From the NCBI RefSeq assembly GCF_002043095.1, contig NZ_MVOC01000016.1, positions 62,001 through 126,000 on the forward strand: DNA of 64,000 nt, read 5' to 3'. Below, piece by piece: positions 43,849 through 56,855 of the stretch (its first letter is position 1; every line of letters begins with the position of its first letter). Source of the stretch: Mycobacterium sp. AT1. GTDB taxonomy: Bacteria > Actinomycetota > Actinomycetes > Mycobacteriales > Mycobacteriaceae. The position numbers and the translations under genes are program-made. The notes beneath the pieces were generated by a model, which saw nothing but the letters and a program-made list of their open reading frames with translations, searched no databases and was not told where the DNA came from.

Positions 43849-44040
43849 CTAGTGCTGTCGGCGTGTGTGGTTCGGTCCGCCTCGACTACGCATGGTGGTC
43901 CCGGACTCGCGCAACATGCTGTGAATCGACCCGTACGACTTCCCCGTAGTGGCCACCAAGGTGCGGATGCTCGCACCCTTCTCATAGGCGCTACGCAGCT
44001 CGTCGAGCAACTCGTCCCTGGACCTGTCCACTTCTCTCAT
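43849..44040 (-). CDS. Small helix-turn-helix protein (Rv1473A-like)
   Basis: A 63-residue basic protein matching Rv1473A. A helix-turn-helix is readable: 'LRSAYEKGASIRTLVATTGKSYGSIHSMLRESG' (about 14-46), followed by an Arg/Gly-rich tail. ATG 44040 is chosen because GGGGAG stands 6 nt before it; an in-frame ATG two codons earlier is too close to that site. Similar small proteins are found throughout actinobacteria as putative transcription regulators. Target unknown. It lies downstream of the ABC-F gene. Confidence 0.85.
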   Translation of the reverse strand: MREVDRSRDELLDELRSAYEKGASIRTLVATTGKSYGSIHSMLRESGTTMRSRGGPNHTRRQH

Positions 44041-44106
44041 CTGCATCTCCCCATCTCGCTGTGACAGACAGATACCCAGGGAGGCAGATCTCAATCAGGT
44101 GCAGCG

Positions 44107-45735
<1,629 letters not shown>

Positions 45736-45753
45736 GCTGTACTCCTCATTGTT

Positions 45754-46578
45754 CTACTTGTCGTCGGTAAATACGGCTGGCCGCTTCTGGGCGCGCGCAG
45801 CGACCGCTTCCTCGAAATTGGCGGTGAGCAGGCGCACGTACAGTTGACCCAAACCTTCGGCCTGCATGTGACCCTCTAGGCTACCGGCTTCCAGTCCACT
45901 CCAGAGCGTGCGCTTGGTCAACTCGATTCCCGGCCGCGAGAACGCCGCGATGCGCTCGGCCATGTCGAAGCACGTCTCGAGGAGCTCGTCGTCGGGGACC
46001 GAGCGCGAGACCAGGCCGATTCGGTCGGCCTCCGCGGAGTCGATGTCACGCCCGGTGAGCATGGCCTCGAACGCCCGCGACGTCCCAATTGCCTTGGGCA
46101 GCAAGTACGAAAGCCCCAGCTCGCTCGCGGTGAGCCCGTTGTTGATGCCCGCCGCCCGGAAGTAGGCGCCGTGCCCTGCGACCCTGATGTCACACGCCAG
46201 GGCCAGGCACAGCCCGCCGCCGATGGCGGCACCGTTGACGGCCGCGATGACCGGCTGGTGCAGCTTCCGTATGGCGAGGATCACGTCGTCGAGCACTTCC
46301 ATCGAGCGCAACGCGAACGTGGGGCGGGTCAGACCGTCGACGTGGGGCACCGATCCCGCTGACTTATGGTCGGCGCCCGAGGAGAACCCGCGGCCGGCAC
46401 CGGTCAGCACCACGGCCCTGACCTCGTTGTCGGTGGTCAGCTCGTCGAGGGCAGCCTTCAACGGGACCATGACGTCGAACGCCATCGAGTTCATGCGTTC
46501 GGGCCGGTTCAACGTCACCAGCGCCACCTGCGGGCGTGGTCGGTCGACGAGAACCAGGGTGTCGTCGCGTTCGGTCAC
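45754..46578 (-). CDS. echA12: Crotonase-fold protein EchA12
   Basis: A 274-residue crotonase-superfamily protein equivalent to Rv1472. The oxyanion-hole segments are present: 'GRGFSSGADHKS' and 'VNGAAIGGGLCLALACDIR'. Of the two Glu residues used by true enoyl-CoA hydratases, the one equivalent to Glu164 is there ('SRAFEAMLTG'), but the position of Glu144 reads 'FRAAGINNG', with no Glu. So hydratase activity is doubtful despite the name. GTG 46578 is the start, 25 bp after the thioredoxin gene, so the pair is probably one unit. It may instead act on a different acyl-CoA or bind lipid. Confidence 0.93.
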   Translation of the reverse strand: MTERDDTLVLVDRPRPQVALVTLNRPERMNSMAFDVMVPLKAALDELTTDNEVRAVVLTGAGRGFSSGADHKSAGSVPHVDGLTRPTFALRSMEVLDDVILAIRKLHQPVIAAVNGAAIGGGLCLALACDIRVAGHGAYFRAAGINNGLTASELGLSYLLPKAIGTSRAFEAMLTGRDIDSAEADRIGLVSRSVPDDELLETCFDMAERIAAFSRPGIELTKRTLWSGLEAGSLEGHMQAEGLGQLYVRLLTANFEEAVAARAQKRPAVFTDDK

Positions 46579-46603
46579 GGGTGCACGCTATCGCGTGCGA
46601 CCG

Positions 46604-46969
46604 CTATGCCTCGTCGGTCTTGGCCTGCTCGGCGAGGGCGGCGTCGACGTCGAGCGCCTTGATCTGCCCGATGACCTCTTCGAGGTCCTTGGCAGGCAGC
46701 ATCCCGGAATGCCGAAAGACCATGTGGCCCTTCTTGAACGCCATCAACGTCGGAATCGCCTGGATCTCCGCGGCGGCGGCCAATCCCTGCTCCGCCTCGG
46801 TGTCGACCTTGGCGTGTACGACGTCGGGGTGCTTGTCGGACGACGCGGCGTACGTCGGGGCGAAGGCCCGACACGGCCCGCACCACTCCGCCCAGAAGTC
46901 GACGAGCACGATCTCGTTGTCGGTGATGGTCCCGTTGAATTGCTCTGTGGTGATGTCTTGCGTGCTCAC
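46604..46969 (-). CDS. trxB1: Thioredoxin
   Basis: A 121-residue thioredoxin matching Rv1471. The active site 'WAEWCGPC' has Cys30 and Cys33, and the cis-Pro loop is 'QAIPTLMAF'. A short acidic C-terminal extension follows the fold. It reduces protein disulfides in the cytosol with electrons from thioredoxin reductase. GTG 46969 has AGGAG at about 5 nt. It is directly upstream of echA12. Confidence 0.94.
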   Translation of the reverse strand: MSTQDITTEQFNGTITDNEIVLVDFWAEWCGPCRAFAPTYAASSDKHPDVVHAKVDTEAEQGLAAAAEIQAIPTLMAFKKGHMVFRHSGMLPAKDLEEVIGQIKALDVDAALAEQAKTDEA

Positions 46970-47027
46970 GTTTCTCCTAACGTCGGGTTCTAGCTGCTTG
47001 TTCCACCACGCGGTGGACGGAACGGCG

Positions 47028-48131
47028 TCAATGCAACGTGCTCAGCGCGGACTCCGGTTGATACCCATTGAACCCGTCCAAGGTGTCGTCGCGCAGCCTG
47101 TTCACCCACGCCGGATCGGCCAGCAGGGCGCGACCTATCGCGACGACGTCGAACTCCCCCGCCTCGAACTGGGCGACGACCTGGTCCGCTGGCGCCGGCG
47201 CGATCTCGGTGCGCGGCCCTTCGTCGCGGAACGCCGTGTCAAGGCCGACCGAGCCGACGGCTATCACCGGCGCTCCGGTCACCTTCTTGGTCCAGCCGGC
47301 CAGGCTCAGAACCGGATCCGCGTCGGGGAAGGCGGGCGCGTAGTGGCGTCGGGTGGACGGATGGAACACGTCGACTCCGGCGTCGAGCAACGGCGCCAGC
47401 AGTTCCTGCAGCTCGGTGGGATCGGCGGCGACGGTCGCGTCGTAGTCGGCGGCCTTCCACTGCGAGAACCGGTAGACGATCGGGAAGTCCGGTCCGACGG
47501 CGGCCCGGACCGCGGCCACCACCTCGGCGGGGAACCGCGTTCTGGCCGCCAGCGAGCCGCCGTACTCGTCGGTCCGAAGGTTCGTCTTCTCCCACAGGAA
47601 CGCGTCGAGCAGGTAGCCGTGCGCGCCGTGGATCTCGACGGCGTCGAAACCGGCCTCTTGGGCGTTGCGGGCCGCCAGCGCGAACTGCGCCGCGACGCCG
47701 GGAAGTTCGTCGAGTGTCAGCGCGCGGCCCTTCGGCTGCCCCGTCCCGTCCACCCCGGAGGGACTCACGGGCTCGACGCCGTCGGACGTACCGCGTTCGG
47801 CGCCCTGGTGCCACAGCTGCGCGGCGATCACCGCTCCATGGCCGTGGACGGTGTCGGTGACTCTGCGCCAGCCCACGAGGGCGTCGTCACCGGCCAGCGT
47901 CGGCACCGACTCGGGAAAGCCCGCAGTGGGGTCCGGCAGTCGGACGCCCTCGGTGATGATCAGCCCGACGCCGCCCGCAGCCCGGCGGCCGTAGTAGGCC
48001 GCGACGTCGGGTCCAGGCACCCCGCCCGGGGACGCCTGCCGCGTCATGGGGGCCATGGCGAACCGATTGGGGATCGTCATCGACCGCACGGTCAGCGGTT
48101 GGAACAGTTCTGTCACGCCTTCGAGGCTCAT
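47028..48131 (-). CDS. Old Yellow Enzyme family NADH:flavin oxidoreductase
   Basis: A 367-residue FMN-dependent TIM-barrel oxidoreductase. N-terminal 'LFQPLTVRSMTIPNRFAMAPMTRQAS' is the family start with the FMN phosphate region; the active-site block 'GFDAVEIHGAHGYLLDAFLWEKTNLRTDEYGG' (about 165-196) carries the conserved His and Asp/Arg. Such enzymes reduce activated C=C bonds with NAD(P)H; substrate unknown. ATG 48131 begins the domain; a longer upstream frame is the neighbour's antiphase. It lies after the suf operon on the same strand, 49 bp from the unknown gene, and is not at this site in M. tuberculosis, where ctpD lies. Confidence 0.92.
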   Translation of the reverse strand: MSLEGVTELFQPLTVRSMTIPNRFAMAPMTRQASPGGVPGPDVAAYYGRRAAGGVGLIITEGVRLPDPTAGFPESVPTLAGDDALVGWRRVTDTVHGHGAVIAAQLWHQGAERGTSDGVEPVSPSGVDGTGQPKGRALTLDELPGVAAQFALAARNAQEAGFDAVEIHGAHGYLLDAFLWEKTNLRTDEYGGSLAARTRFPAEVVAAVRAAVGPDFPIVYRFSQWKAADYDATVAADPTELQELLAPLLDAGVDVFHPSTRRHYAPAFPDADPVLSLAGWTKKVTGAPVIAVGSVGLDTAFRDEGPRTEIAPAPADQVVAQFEAGEFDVVAIGRALLADPAWVNRLRDDTLDGFNGYQPESALSTLH

Positions 48132-48180
48132 GACGGGGTGCAACGTCGTCCGTCGCGTGGCGATTCCGCGTGGACGAGGA

Positions 48181-48804
48181 TCACAGTTCGGAGCGGCCAC
48201 GTTCGAAGAAGTCCGTGACGTCGGCGGCGAGCTGGTCGACGTCGTGCGACGGGTCCAGTGACTGGAAGGCCCCGAACGGCGCGTTCCAGAAGTCCCCGAT
48301 GCGCGAGGTCCACGGGCCGACGTAGGCATACGGCAGCGGGTGGAAGTCGTCACCGGGCGAGACGCCGTAGTTCACCTCGTCCTGGGTGACGGCGACGTCG
48401 AAGTGCTCGGGCCACAACACCGGATGTTGTTCCGGCAAAGCGCTCTTCAGGGCGAACCCGCCGGCGTAGAGACTGCGGTGGACCAGTTCGGCGGCGTCGG
48501 CGTCCACGTCGAGGACGGTGTCCGCGGTCAGCGGCTCGACGATCTCGTAGACGCCGTCGGGAGGCCCGACGTCCAGACCGGTCGCGGCGGCGAGCGCGCC
48601 AACCGTCCCGGTCAGCGGCGCACCCGCGTCACCCCAGACGAGTTCGGTGCCGTGTACGGCGACGGGTATCGACACACCGGTGAAGCCATCGGGCCTGACT
48701 GCCAGCCGAACGGTCTCGGCCGACCGGTACTGAGGTCCGGCGATGAAGCTCTCGGCAATGCCGCGGAGTTGGCGACGCGTGGTGACGTACCGGTCCTCTC
48801 GCAC
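48181..48804 (-). CDS. Hypothetical protein at the 3' end of the suf operon
   Basis: A 207-residue soluble protein I do not recognise. GTG 48804 lies 4 bp after the sufT stop, and the codon bias is that of a real gene from this point; the frame upstream is not. It is mixed alpha/beta with an acidic, aromatic-rich C-terminal half ('VLWPEHFDVAVTQDEVNYGVSPGDDFHPLPYAYVGPW' region, about 142-178). No Cys, no membrane helix. Tight spacing puts it in the SUF transcript, so a link to Fe-S cluster metabolism is possible but unproven. Confidence 0.8.
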   Translation of the reverse strand: MREDRYVTTRRQLRGIAESFIAGPQYRSAETVRLAVRPDGFTGVSIPVAVHGTELVWGDAGAPLTGTVGALAAATGLDVGPPDGVYEIVEPLTADTVLDVDADAAELVHRSLYAGGFALKSALPEQHPVLWPEHFDVAVTQDEVNYGVSPGDDFHPLPYAYVGPWTSRIGDFWNAPFGAFQSLDPSHDVDQLAADVTDFFERGRSEL

Positions 48805-48808
48805 GGCG

Positions 48809-49153
48809 TCAGACCGTGAAGCCGAGCGCCCTGAGCTGCTCGCGCCCGTCGTCGGTGATCTTGTCGGGGCCCCACGGCGGATTCCACACCCAGTTGATCT
48901 TGATCTCGTTGACGAGTCCCGAGCCGACCAACGCACTGCGCGACTGGTCCTCGATGACGTCGGTCAACGGGCACGCGGCCGACGTCAGCGTCATGTCGAT
49001 CATGGCGACCTTCGAGCCGGCGTCGCCCTCTTCGATGTTCAGTCCGTAGACCAGACCGAGGTCGACGACGTTGATGCCCAATTCGGGGTCGACGACGTCA
49101 CGCATGGCTTCTTCGAGGTCGGCGAGCACTTCGTCGGAAGCGGTGTCACTCAT
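48809..49153 (-). CDS. sufT: SufT/MIP18-family Fe-S assembly factor
   Basis: A 114-residue DUF59 (MIP18/PaaD-like) protein equivalent to Rv1466. The signature 'VVDPELGINVVDLGLVYGL' (19-37) and the single Cys in 'LTSAACPLTDVIEDQ' are typical of SufT, which helps pass Fe-S clusters to target proteins. ATG 49153 overlaps the sufU stop by 4 bp (ATGA), so it is coupled to the operon. Ends in 'WNPPWGPDKITDDGREQLRALGF', the conserved tail. Confidence 0.94.
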   Translation of the reverse strand: MSDTASDEVLADLEEAMRDVVDPELGINVVDLGLVYGLNIEEGDAGSKVAMIDMTLTSAACPLTDVIEDQSRSALVGSGLVNEIKINWVWNPPWGPDKITDDGREQLRALGFTV

Positions 49154-49644
49154 CTGTGTTCCTCCACATCGTTGCTGGCTTGCGCCAACGCGTCATCGTC
49201 GTCCAACGGCCTGGCCTCCGCCAGAGCAGCCTTGAAGGCCATCCAGCCCAGCAGCGCGCACTTCACCCGCGCCGGGTACTTAGCCACACCTGCGAAGGCG
49301 ATGCCGTCGCCGATGACGTCCTCGTCCCCGTCGACGTTGCCCCGTGAGGAGATCATCTCGGTGAACGCGGCAACGGTCTTCATCGCGGCACCGACGCTTT
49401 GGCCGATCACCTGGTCGGTCAGCACCGACGTCGCAGCCTGACTGATCGAACAGCCCTGCCCGTCGTAGGAGATGTCGGTGACGGTGTCGCCGTCCTCGGA
49501 CAGCGTCACGCGCAGCGTCACCTCGTCACCACAGGTCGGGTTGACGTGATGCACTTCGGCCGCAAAGGGCTCGCGCAGCCCGCGATGGTGCGGGTGCTTG
49601 TAGTGGTCCAGGATCACTTCCTGGTACATCTGTTCCATTCGCAC
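49150..49644 (-). CDS. sufU: SufU, zinc-dependent sulfur-transfer protein
   Basis: A 164-residue SufU/IscU-like protein matching Rv1465. It accepts sulfane sulfur from SufS. Zn and sulfur ligands: Cys38 and Asp40 in 'NPTCGDE', Cys65 in 'GQGCSISQA', Cys129 in 'RVKCALLGW'. The insertion between Cys65 and Cys129 marks it as the Gram-positive SufU type. Start is GTG 49644 or ATG 49638, both just after the sufS stop. An acidic tail follows the fold. Confidence 0.95.
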   Translation of the reverse strand: MRMEQMYQEVILDHYKHPHHRGLREPFAAEVHHVNPTCGDEVTLRVTLSEDGDTVTDISYDGQGCSISQAATSVLTDQVIGQSVGAAMKTVAAFTEMISSRGNVDGDEDVIGDGIAFAGVAKYPARVKCALLGWMAFKAALAEARPLDDDDALAQASNDVEEHR

Positions 49645-49651
49645 GGACGCT

Positions 49652-51674
<2,023 letters not shown>

Positions 51675-51675
51675 A

Positions 51676-52878
51676 TCAGCTGTCTCTTGCTTCCGTGATG
51701 GCTAGTTCTCGTTCAATGGCTTCGGTGAGTCGCTCGCGGACCGCGGGCACGGCGATCTTGGCGATGATCTCGCCGAAGAAGCCGCGCACGACCAGGCGGC
51801 GGGCCTGGTCTTCCGGGATGCCGCGGGCACGTAGGTAGAACAACTGCTCGTCGTCGAAACGTCCGGTGGCACTGGCATGTCCGGCGCCGACGATCTCGCC
51901 GGTCTCGATCTCCAGGTTGGGCACCGAGTCGGCGCGCGCGCCGTCGGTGAGCACCAGGTTGCGGTTCGCCTCGTAGGTGTCCGTGCCGGTGGCCTCCGCG
52001 CGGATCAGCACGTCGCCGATCCAGACGGTGTGGGCGTCGGGCCGGTCGGAGTCCGGATCGCCTTGCAGCGCACCCTTGTAGAGCACGTCGGACTTGCAGT
52101 TGGGCTGGGCGTGGTCGACGAGCAGCCGCGACTCGAAGTGCTGGCCGTCGTCGGCGAAGTAGGTGCCGAGCAGCTGGGCGTCTCCGCCGGGTCCTGCGTA
52201 GCGCACCGTGGCCGAGGTCCGCACGACGTCGCCTCCCAGGGTGACGGCGACGTGGGTCAACGTCGAGTCCTTGCCGAGACGGGCATGGTGCGCGCTGACG
52301 TGCACCATGTCGTCGGCCCAGTCGGCGATCCAGATGACGTTGACGCCCGCGGCGTCGCCGACGACGATCTCGACGTTGTCGGCGTACGTTCCGCTGCCGC
52401 GCAGGTCGACGACGAACGTGGCCCTGGCCAACTCTTCGACGCGGATCTGCAGGTGGCCGTAGGCGGTGACGCCCTCGCCGGGTCCGGTGACGGTGATCTC
52501 GACGGGCTCGGCCACCTCGGCCTCGCGTGCGACGGTCACGATGGTGGCCGTCTCGAACGACGAGAATGCCTGTGCCGCAACGCGGTCGGCGGGGACCCCG
52601 CCCTGCCCGAGGCGGTCGTCGTCACGCGTGACGGTCTCGACCGTCACGCCGGCGCGCTCGCCGACCTCGACGACCGCGTGTCCGGTCGCGGGGGCCGATC
52701 CGTCATGCAGGCCGCGCAGTCGCTTGAGCGGCGTGAACCGCCACAGCTCGTCACGGCCGCCGGGCACCTCGAAGGCGTCGACGTCGAACGAGCTGAACTG
52801 CTCGCCCTTGTTGGCGGCGGCCAGTGTCGACCCGCCGTTCTTGATGCCCTCGGCAGCTTCGGTCAAGTTCGAGGTCAT
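51676..52878 (-). CDS. sufD: SufD, scaffold subunit
   Basis: A 400-residue beta-helix protein equivalent to Rv1462. The C-terminal block '[35 protein letters not shown]' is the SufB/SufD family signature with the conserved His. It forms the SufBC2D complex with SufB and SufC. ATG 52878 overlaps the sufB stop by 4 bp. Confidence 0.96.
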   Translation of the reverse strand: MTSNLTEAAEGIKNGGSTLAAANKGEQFSSFDVDAFEVPGGRDELWRFTPLKRLRGLHDGSAPATGHAVVEVGERAGVTVETVTRDDDRLGQGGVPADRVAAQAFSSFETATIVTVAREAEVAEPVEITVTGPGEGVTAYGHLQIRVEELARATFVVDLRGSGTYADNVEIVVGDAAGVNVIWIADWADDMVHVSAHHARLGKDSTLTHVAVTLGGDVVRTSATVRYAGPGGDAQLLGTYFADDGQHFESRLLVDHAQPNCKSDVLYKGALQGDPDSDRPDAHTVWIGDVLIRAEATGTDTYEANRNLVLTDGARADSVPNLEIETGEIVGAGHASATGRFDDEQLFYLRARGIPEDQARRLVVRGFFGEIIAKIAVPAVRERLTEAIERELAITEARDS

Positions 52879-54308
52879 CCGACGGCCCCTTCCATCTGGA
52901 GCTCGATGAGCCGGTTGAGCTCCAACGCGTATTCCATCGGAAGCTCCTTGGCGATGGGCTCGACGAAGCCGCGCACCACCATGGCCATGGCCTCGTCCTC
53001 GGTCATGCCGCGGCTCATCAGGTAGAAGAGCTGATCGGCGCTGACCTTGGAGACCGTGGCCTCGTGCCCCATCGTCACGTCGTCCTCGCGGATGTCGACG
53101 TAGGGGTAGGTGTCGCTGCGACTGATCGAATCCACCAGCAGCGCATCACACTTCACGCTGGACCTGGAACCGTGTGCGCCCTTGTTGATCTGGACGAGGC
53201 CGCGGTAGGACGCCCGGCCACCGCCGCGGGCGACGGACTTGGAGACGATGTTGCTCGACGTGTTGGGCGCCAGGTGCAGCATCTTGGCCCCGGTGTCCTG
53301 GTGCTGGCCCTCGCCGGCGAACGCGACCGAGAGCACCTCGCCCTTGGCGTGCTCACCGGTCATCCACACGGCCGGGTACTTCATGGTGACCTTGGAGCCG
53401 ATGTTGCCGTCGACCCACTCCATGGTGGCGCCGGCTTCGGCGCGCGCCCGCTTGGTCACCAGGTTGTAGACGTTGTTCGACCAGTTCTGGATGGTCGTGT
53501 AGCGGCACCGGCCGCCGGGCTTGACGATGATCTCGACGACCGCGGAGTGCAGCGAGTCGCTCTTGTAGATCGGCGCCGTGCAGCCCTCGACGTAGTGCAC
53601 GTAGGCATCCTCGTCGACGATGATCAGCGTGCGCTCGAACTGGCCCATGTTCTCGGTGTTGATCCGGAAGTACGCCTGCAGCGGGATGTCGACGTGGACG
53701 CCCTTGGGGACGTAGATGAACGATCCACCGGACCACACCGCGGTGTTCAGCGCCGAGAACTTGTTGTCCCCGGCCGGAATCACGGTGCCGAAGTACTTCT
53801 GGAACAACTCGGGATGCTGCTTCAGCGCGGAGTCGGTGTCGAGGAAGATGACGCCCAGCGCCTCCAGATCCTCACGGATCGAGTGGTAGACGACCTCGGA
53901 CTCGTACTGCGCCGCGACACCGGACACCAAGCGCTGCTTCTCGGCCTCCGGGATGCCGAGGCGGTCGTAGGTGTTCTTGATGTCGGCGGGCAGGTCGTCC
54001 CACGTGGCGGCCTGCTTCTCGCTGGACCGCACGAAGTACTTGATGTTGTCGAAGAAGATGCCCTCGAGGTCGGAACCCCAGTTCGGCATCGGCTTCTTGC
54101 CGAAGGTGCGCAGCGCCTTGAGACGCATGTCGAGCATCCACTGCGGCTCGCTCTTCTTGCTGGAGATGTCGCGTACGACGGCCTCTGACAGGCCGCGCTG
54201 TGCGCTGGCACCGGCGACGTCGGAGTCCGACCAGCCGTAGCCGTACGTCCCCAGTGAGGCGATGGTCTCCTCTTGAGTCAGCTGAGGCGCTTCGGGTGTG
54301 GTCGTCAT
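52875..54308 (-). CDS. sufB: SufB, Fe-S scaffold subunit without intein
   Basis: A 477-residue SufB, equivalent to the extein of Rv1461. '[23 protein letters not shown]' and '[21 protein letters not shown]' hold the conserved Cys and the signature His/Glu region. In M. tuberculosis this protein is interrupted by an intein; here the reading frame runs straight through at normal length, so no intein is present. ATG 54308 has AAGGAG 7 nt upstream and overlaps the sufR stop by 4 bp. In-frame sequence further upstream is sufR out of phase. Confidence 0.97.
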   Translation of the reverse strand: MTTTPEAPQLTQEETIASLGTYGYGWSDSDVAGASAQRGLSEAVVRDISSKKSEPQWMLDMRLKALRTFGKKPMPNWGSDLEGIFFDNIKYFVRSSEKQAATWDDLPADIKNTYDRLGIPEAEKQRLVSGVAAQYESEVVYHSIREDLEALGVIFLDTDSALKQHPELFQKYFGTVIPAGDNKFSALNTAVWSGGSFIYVPKGVHVDIPLQAYFRINTENMGQFERTLIIVDEDAYVHYVEGCTAPIYKSDSLHSAVVEIIVKPGGRCRYTTIQNWSNNVYNLVTKRARAEAGATMEWVDGNIGSKVTMKYPAVWMTGEHAKGEVLSVAFAGEGQHQDTGAKMLHLAPNTSSNIVSKSVARGGGRASYRGLVQINKGAHGSRSSVKCDALLVDSISRSDTYPYVDIREDDVTMGHEATVSKVSADQLFYLMSRGMTEDEAMAMVVRGFVEPIAKELPMEYALELNRLIELQMEGAVG

Positions 54309-55069
54309 GTCGACGCTCCTTGATTCTCGATGGCTGATCGGTGCGATTCGGCGCGGGCCGTGCGCCGGGCGGGCTCGGGGATGAGCGGTACGTGCGTTGT
54401 GCACGCGCAGTCGCCGTTGACGATGGTCGCCAACCTCTGCACGTGGGTTCCGAGGATGTCGGAGAAGGCTTCCCGCTCGGCTTCACACAGCTCGGGGAAC
54501 TCCTCGGCGACGTGTGACACCGGGCAGTGATGCTGGCAGATCTGCACGCCGTCGATCGGGCCGGTGACCCGCGTCGTGGTGGTGGCGTATCCAGCGCCGG
54601 TGAGGGCCACGGCCACCCGGTCGGCTGCCGTGGCGACGTCGCCGCCTGCCGTCCTGTTCGAGACGCCGGACAGAATGGTGTCGATGCGTCGTCGGGCGAA
54701 GGTGCGAATGGCGTCGTCACCGCCCACCTCGCGTAGCTGCCGCATGGCGGCCACGGCCAGGTCGTCGTAGGCGTGGTCGAGCTTGGCCCGCCCCGCGGCG
54801 GTCAGTCGGTATCGCTTGGCCGGACGTCCCCGCCCGTGGTGTTCCCACGAGGCTGCGGCGTTGGACTCGGCATCGCCGCCGTCGACCAGCGCGTCGAGGT
54901 GCCTGCGCACCCCAGCTGCGGAAATGCCCAGCCGATCGCCGATGTCGCCGGCGGTCGTCGGGCCCTCGAGCAGCAGTTGCACGATGGCGCGACGGGTGTG
55001 TCCGTCGGACGACGACGCAGTGCCGGCGGATGGCCCACCGGCAGCAAGTGTCTCCGTTCGGATTTTCAC
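54305..55069 (-). CDS. sufR: SufR, Fe-S cluster-sensing repressor of the suf operon
   Basis: A 254-residue winged-helix (ArsR/DeoR-like) regulator matching Rv1460. The N-terminal HTH is '[27 protein letters not shown]' (about 39-65). The [4Fe-4S] ligands are expected among Cys178, Cys182 and Cys195 ('[19 protein letters not shown]') with Cys221/Cys223 nearby. It senses cluster status, oxidants and NO and represses the operon. GTG 55069 has no ribosome site, suggesting leaderless translation; a 17-bp palindrome covers this start codon, which fits autoregulation. Confidence 0.95.
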   Translation of the reverse strand: MKIRTETLAAGGPSAGTASSSDGHTRRAIVQLLLEGPTTAGDIGDRLGISAAGVRRHLDALVDGGDAESNAAASWEHHGRGRPAKRYRLTAAGRAKLDHAYDDLAVAAMRQLREVGGDDAIRTFARRRIDTILSGVSNRTAGGDVATAADRVAVALTGAGYATTTTRVTGPIDGVQICQHHCPVSHVAEEFPELCEAEREAFSDILGTHVQRLATIVNGDCACTTHVPLIPEPARRTARAESHRSAIENQGAST

Positions 55070-55082
55070 AACACCATTGTGA
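55066..55082. promoter_or_regulatory. SufR operator candidate (17-bp perfect palindrome)
   Basis: TCACAA (55066-55071), CACCA, TTGTGA (55077-55082) form a perfect inverted repeat. It resembles the site reported for M. tuberculosis SufR (ACACT-N5-TGTGA type). It overlaps the sufR GTG (55069-55067) and the expected -10 (CACAAT on the minus strand). Binding would shut off suf transcription. Confidence 0.7.
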
Positions 55083-55145
55083 CGGAATTCGACAAACGGG
55101 TCTAGCAAGGCGACCCTTAGGTAGCTCACTTACTACGCTGCACAG

Positions 55146-56855
55146 ATGGCCACCCGTCCGTCGATGAGCACCGCAGTCGCGCGGTGGCACGCCGACGAGA
55201 CGACTGTCGGATCTCCGCTCATCGGCTCCGACGTGGCGTTCCTGCGGCGTACCCGGGTGTTCGGCGCCACCGGCACGGTGCTGATGGCCATCGGCGCACT
55301 GGGCGCCGGGGCCCGACCGGTGGTCCAAGATCCGACGTTCGGAGTGCGCCTCCTCAATCTTCCCTCCCGCATCCAGACCGTGTCGCTCACCATGACCACC
55401 ACCGGCGCGGTGATGATGGCTCTCGCCTGGCTGATGCTTGGCCGATTCGCCCTTGGCAGCCGGCGCATGTCCCGCAGCCAGTTGGACAGAACCCTGCTCA
55501 TCTGGGCGCTGCCGCTGCTGTTCGCCCCGCCGATGTACAGCAAGGACGTCTACTCCTACCTCGCGCAAAGTCAGATCGCCCGCCTCGGCCTCGACCCATA
55601 CCGCGTCGGGCCCGCTCCGGGGCTCGGACTCGACCACGTCTTCACCCTGTCGGTCCCCAGCCTGTGGCGCGAGACACCCGCGCCCTACGGCCCGCTGTTC
55701 CTCTGGATCGGCAGGGGCATCTCGGAGATCACCGGCGACAACATCGTCGCCGCGGTCCTGTGCCACCGGCTGGTCGTCCTTGGCGGCGTCGGGCTGATCG
55801 TGTGGGCCACTCCGCGGTTGGCGCGACGGTGCGGGGTCGCCGAGGTCAGCGCACTGTGGCTGGGACCGTGCAATCCGCTGCTGTTCATGCACCTCGTCGC
55901 GGGCATCCACAACGAGGCGCTGATGCTGGGGCTGATGCTCACCGGGACCGAGTTCGCCCTGCGTGCCATCAGCCGCACCCGGGACAACTACCCGGCTGGT
56001 CCCCTGGTGCCACGGCCATTGCACTGGCCCCGCGACCGTGCCGGGTGGATGCGCTGGAAACCGCTGGCGATGCTCATCGCGGGGACCGTACTGATCACGA
56101 TGGCCTCCCAGGTGAAGTTGCCCGCCCTGCTGGCGGTCGGATTCGTGGCGGTGGCCTTGGCCGCCAAGTGGGGCGGATCGTTCCGCGCCCTGCTCGTCGC
56201 CGGTGGTTCCGTCTCGGCCATCACGGTCGCCGTCACGGTGTTGATCGGCTGGGCCAGCGGCCTGGGCTTCGGCTGGCTGTTCACCCTCGGCACCGCCAAC
56301 GTCGTGCGGTCGTGGATGTCGCCGCCGACGCTCATCGCACTCGGTACCGGCCAGGTCGGAAACCTGCTTGGCTTGGGCGACCACACCACCGCGGTCCTTG
56401 GCCTGACCCGTGCCATCGGTGTGATCATCATCGCAGTGCTGGTGACGTGGCTCCTGCTGTCGGTGCTGCGGGGCCGACTGCACCCCGTCGGCGGCCTCGG
56501 CGTGGCTCTCGGCGTCACCGTCCTGCTGGCACCCGTGGTGCAGCCCTGGTACCTGCTGTGGGCGATCATCCCGCTGGCCACCTGGGCGTCCCGGCCGGGA
56601 TTCCGCGGAACGGCGATCGCGATGACGCTGTTGGTGGGCATTTTCGGGCCGACCGCCAACGGCGACCGGTTCGCCCTCTTCCAGATCGTCGACGCCACAA
56701 TCGCGAGCACGATGATCGTTGCGATCCTCATCGCCATCACCTACACCCGACTGCCGTGGCGACCGCTGCCGGAAGCCGACGGCGGCGACGGGCGGGCGTC
56801 AGCGCCACCGGTGCCACCGGCCGCCAACTCCGACGCCTACGCTGAGACACCGTGA
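55146..56855 (+). CDS. mptB: MptB, alpha-1,6-mannosyltransferase (GT-C)
   Basis: A 569-residue polytopic membrane glycosyltransferase equivalent to Rv1459c. It belongs to the GT-C superfamily and uses polyprenyl-phosphomannose to build the alpha-1,6-mannan core of LM/LAM in the outer leaflet, by family knowledge. About 12 helices; the acidic catalytic motif lies in the first loop, 'PPMYSKDVYSYLAQ' with Asp134. ATG 55146 is used. It overlaps the ABC ATPase gene by 4 bp. Divergent from sufR with a 76-bp spacer. Confidence 0.93.
   Translation: MATRPSMSTAVARWHADETTVGSPLIGSDVAFLRRTRVFGATGTVLMAIGALGAGARPVVQDPTFGVRLLNLPSRIQTVSLTMTTTGAVMMALAWLMLGRFALGSRRMSRSQLDRTLLIWALPLLFAPPMYSKDVYSYLAQSQIARLGLDPYRVGPAPGLGLDHVFTLSVPSLWRETPAPYGPLFLWIGRGISEITGDNIVAAVLCHRLVVLGGVGLIVWATPRLARRCGVAEVSALWLGPCNPLLFMHLVAGIHNEALMLGLMLTGTEFALRAISRTRDNYPAGPLVPRPLHWPRDRAGWMRWKPLAMLIAGTVLITMASQVKLPALLAVGFVAVALAAKWGGSFRALLVAGGSVSAITVAVTVLIGWASGLGFGWLFTLGTANVVRSWMSPPTLIALGTGQVGNLLGLGDHTTAVLGLTRAIGVIIIAVLVTWLLLSVLRGRLHPVGGLGVALGVTVLLAPVVQPWYLLWAIIPLATWASRPGFRGTAIAMTLLVGIFGPTANGDRFALFQIVDATIASTMIVAILIAITYTRLPWRPLPEADGGDGRASAPPVPPAANSDAYAETP

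Noticed and set aside
43836..43862. Short stem (CAGCA/TGCTG) at the tail-to-tail junction of the TetR and small HTH genes
   Set aside because: Only five base pairs; too weak to call a terminator.
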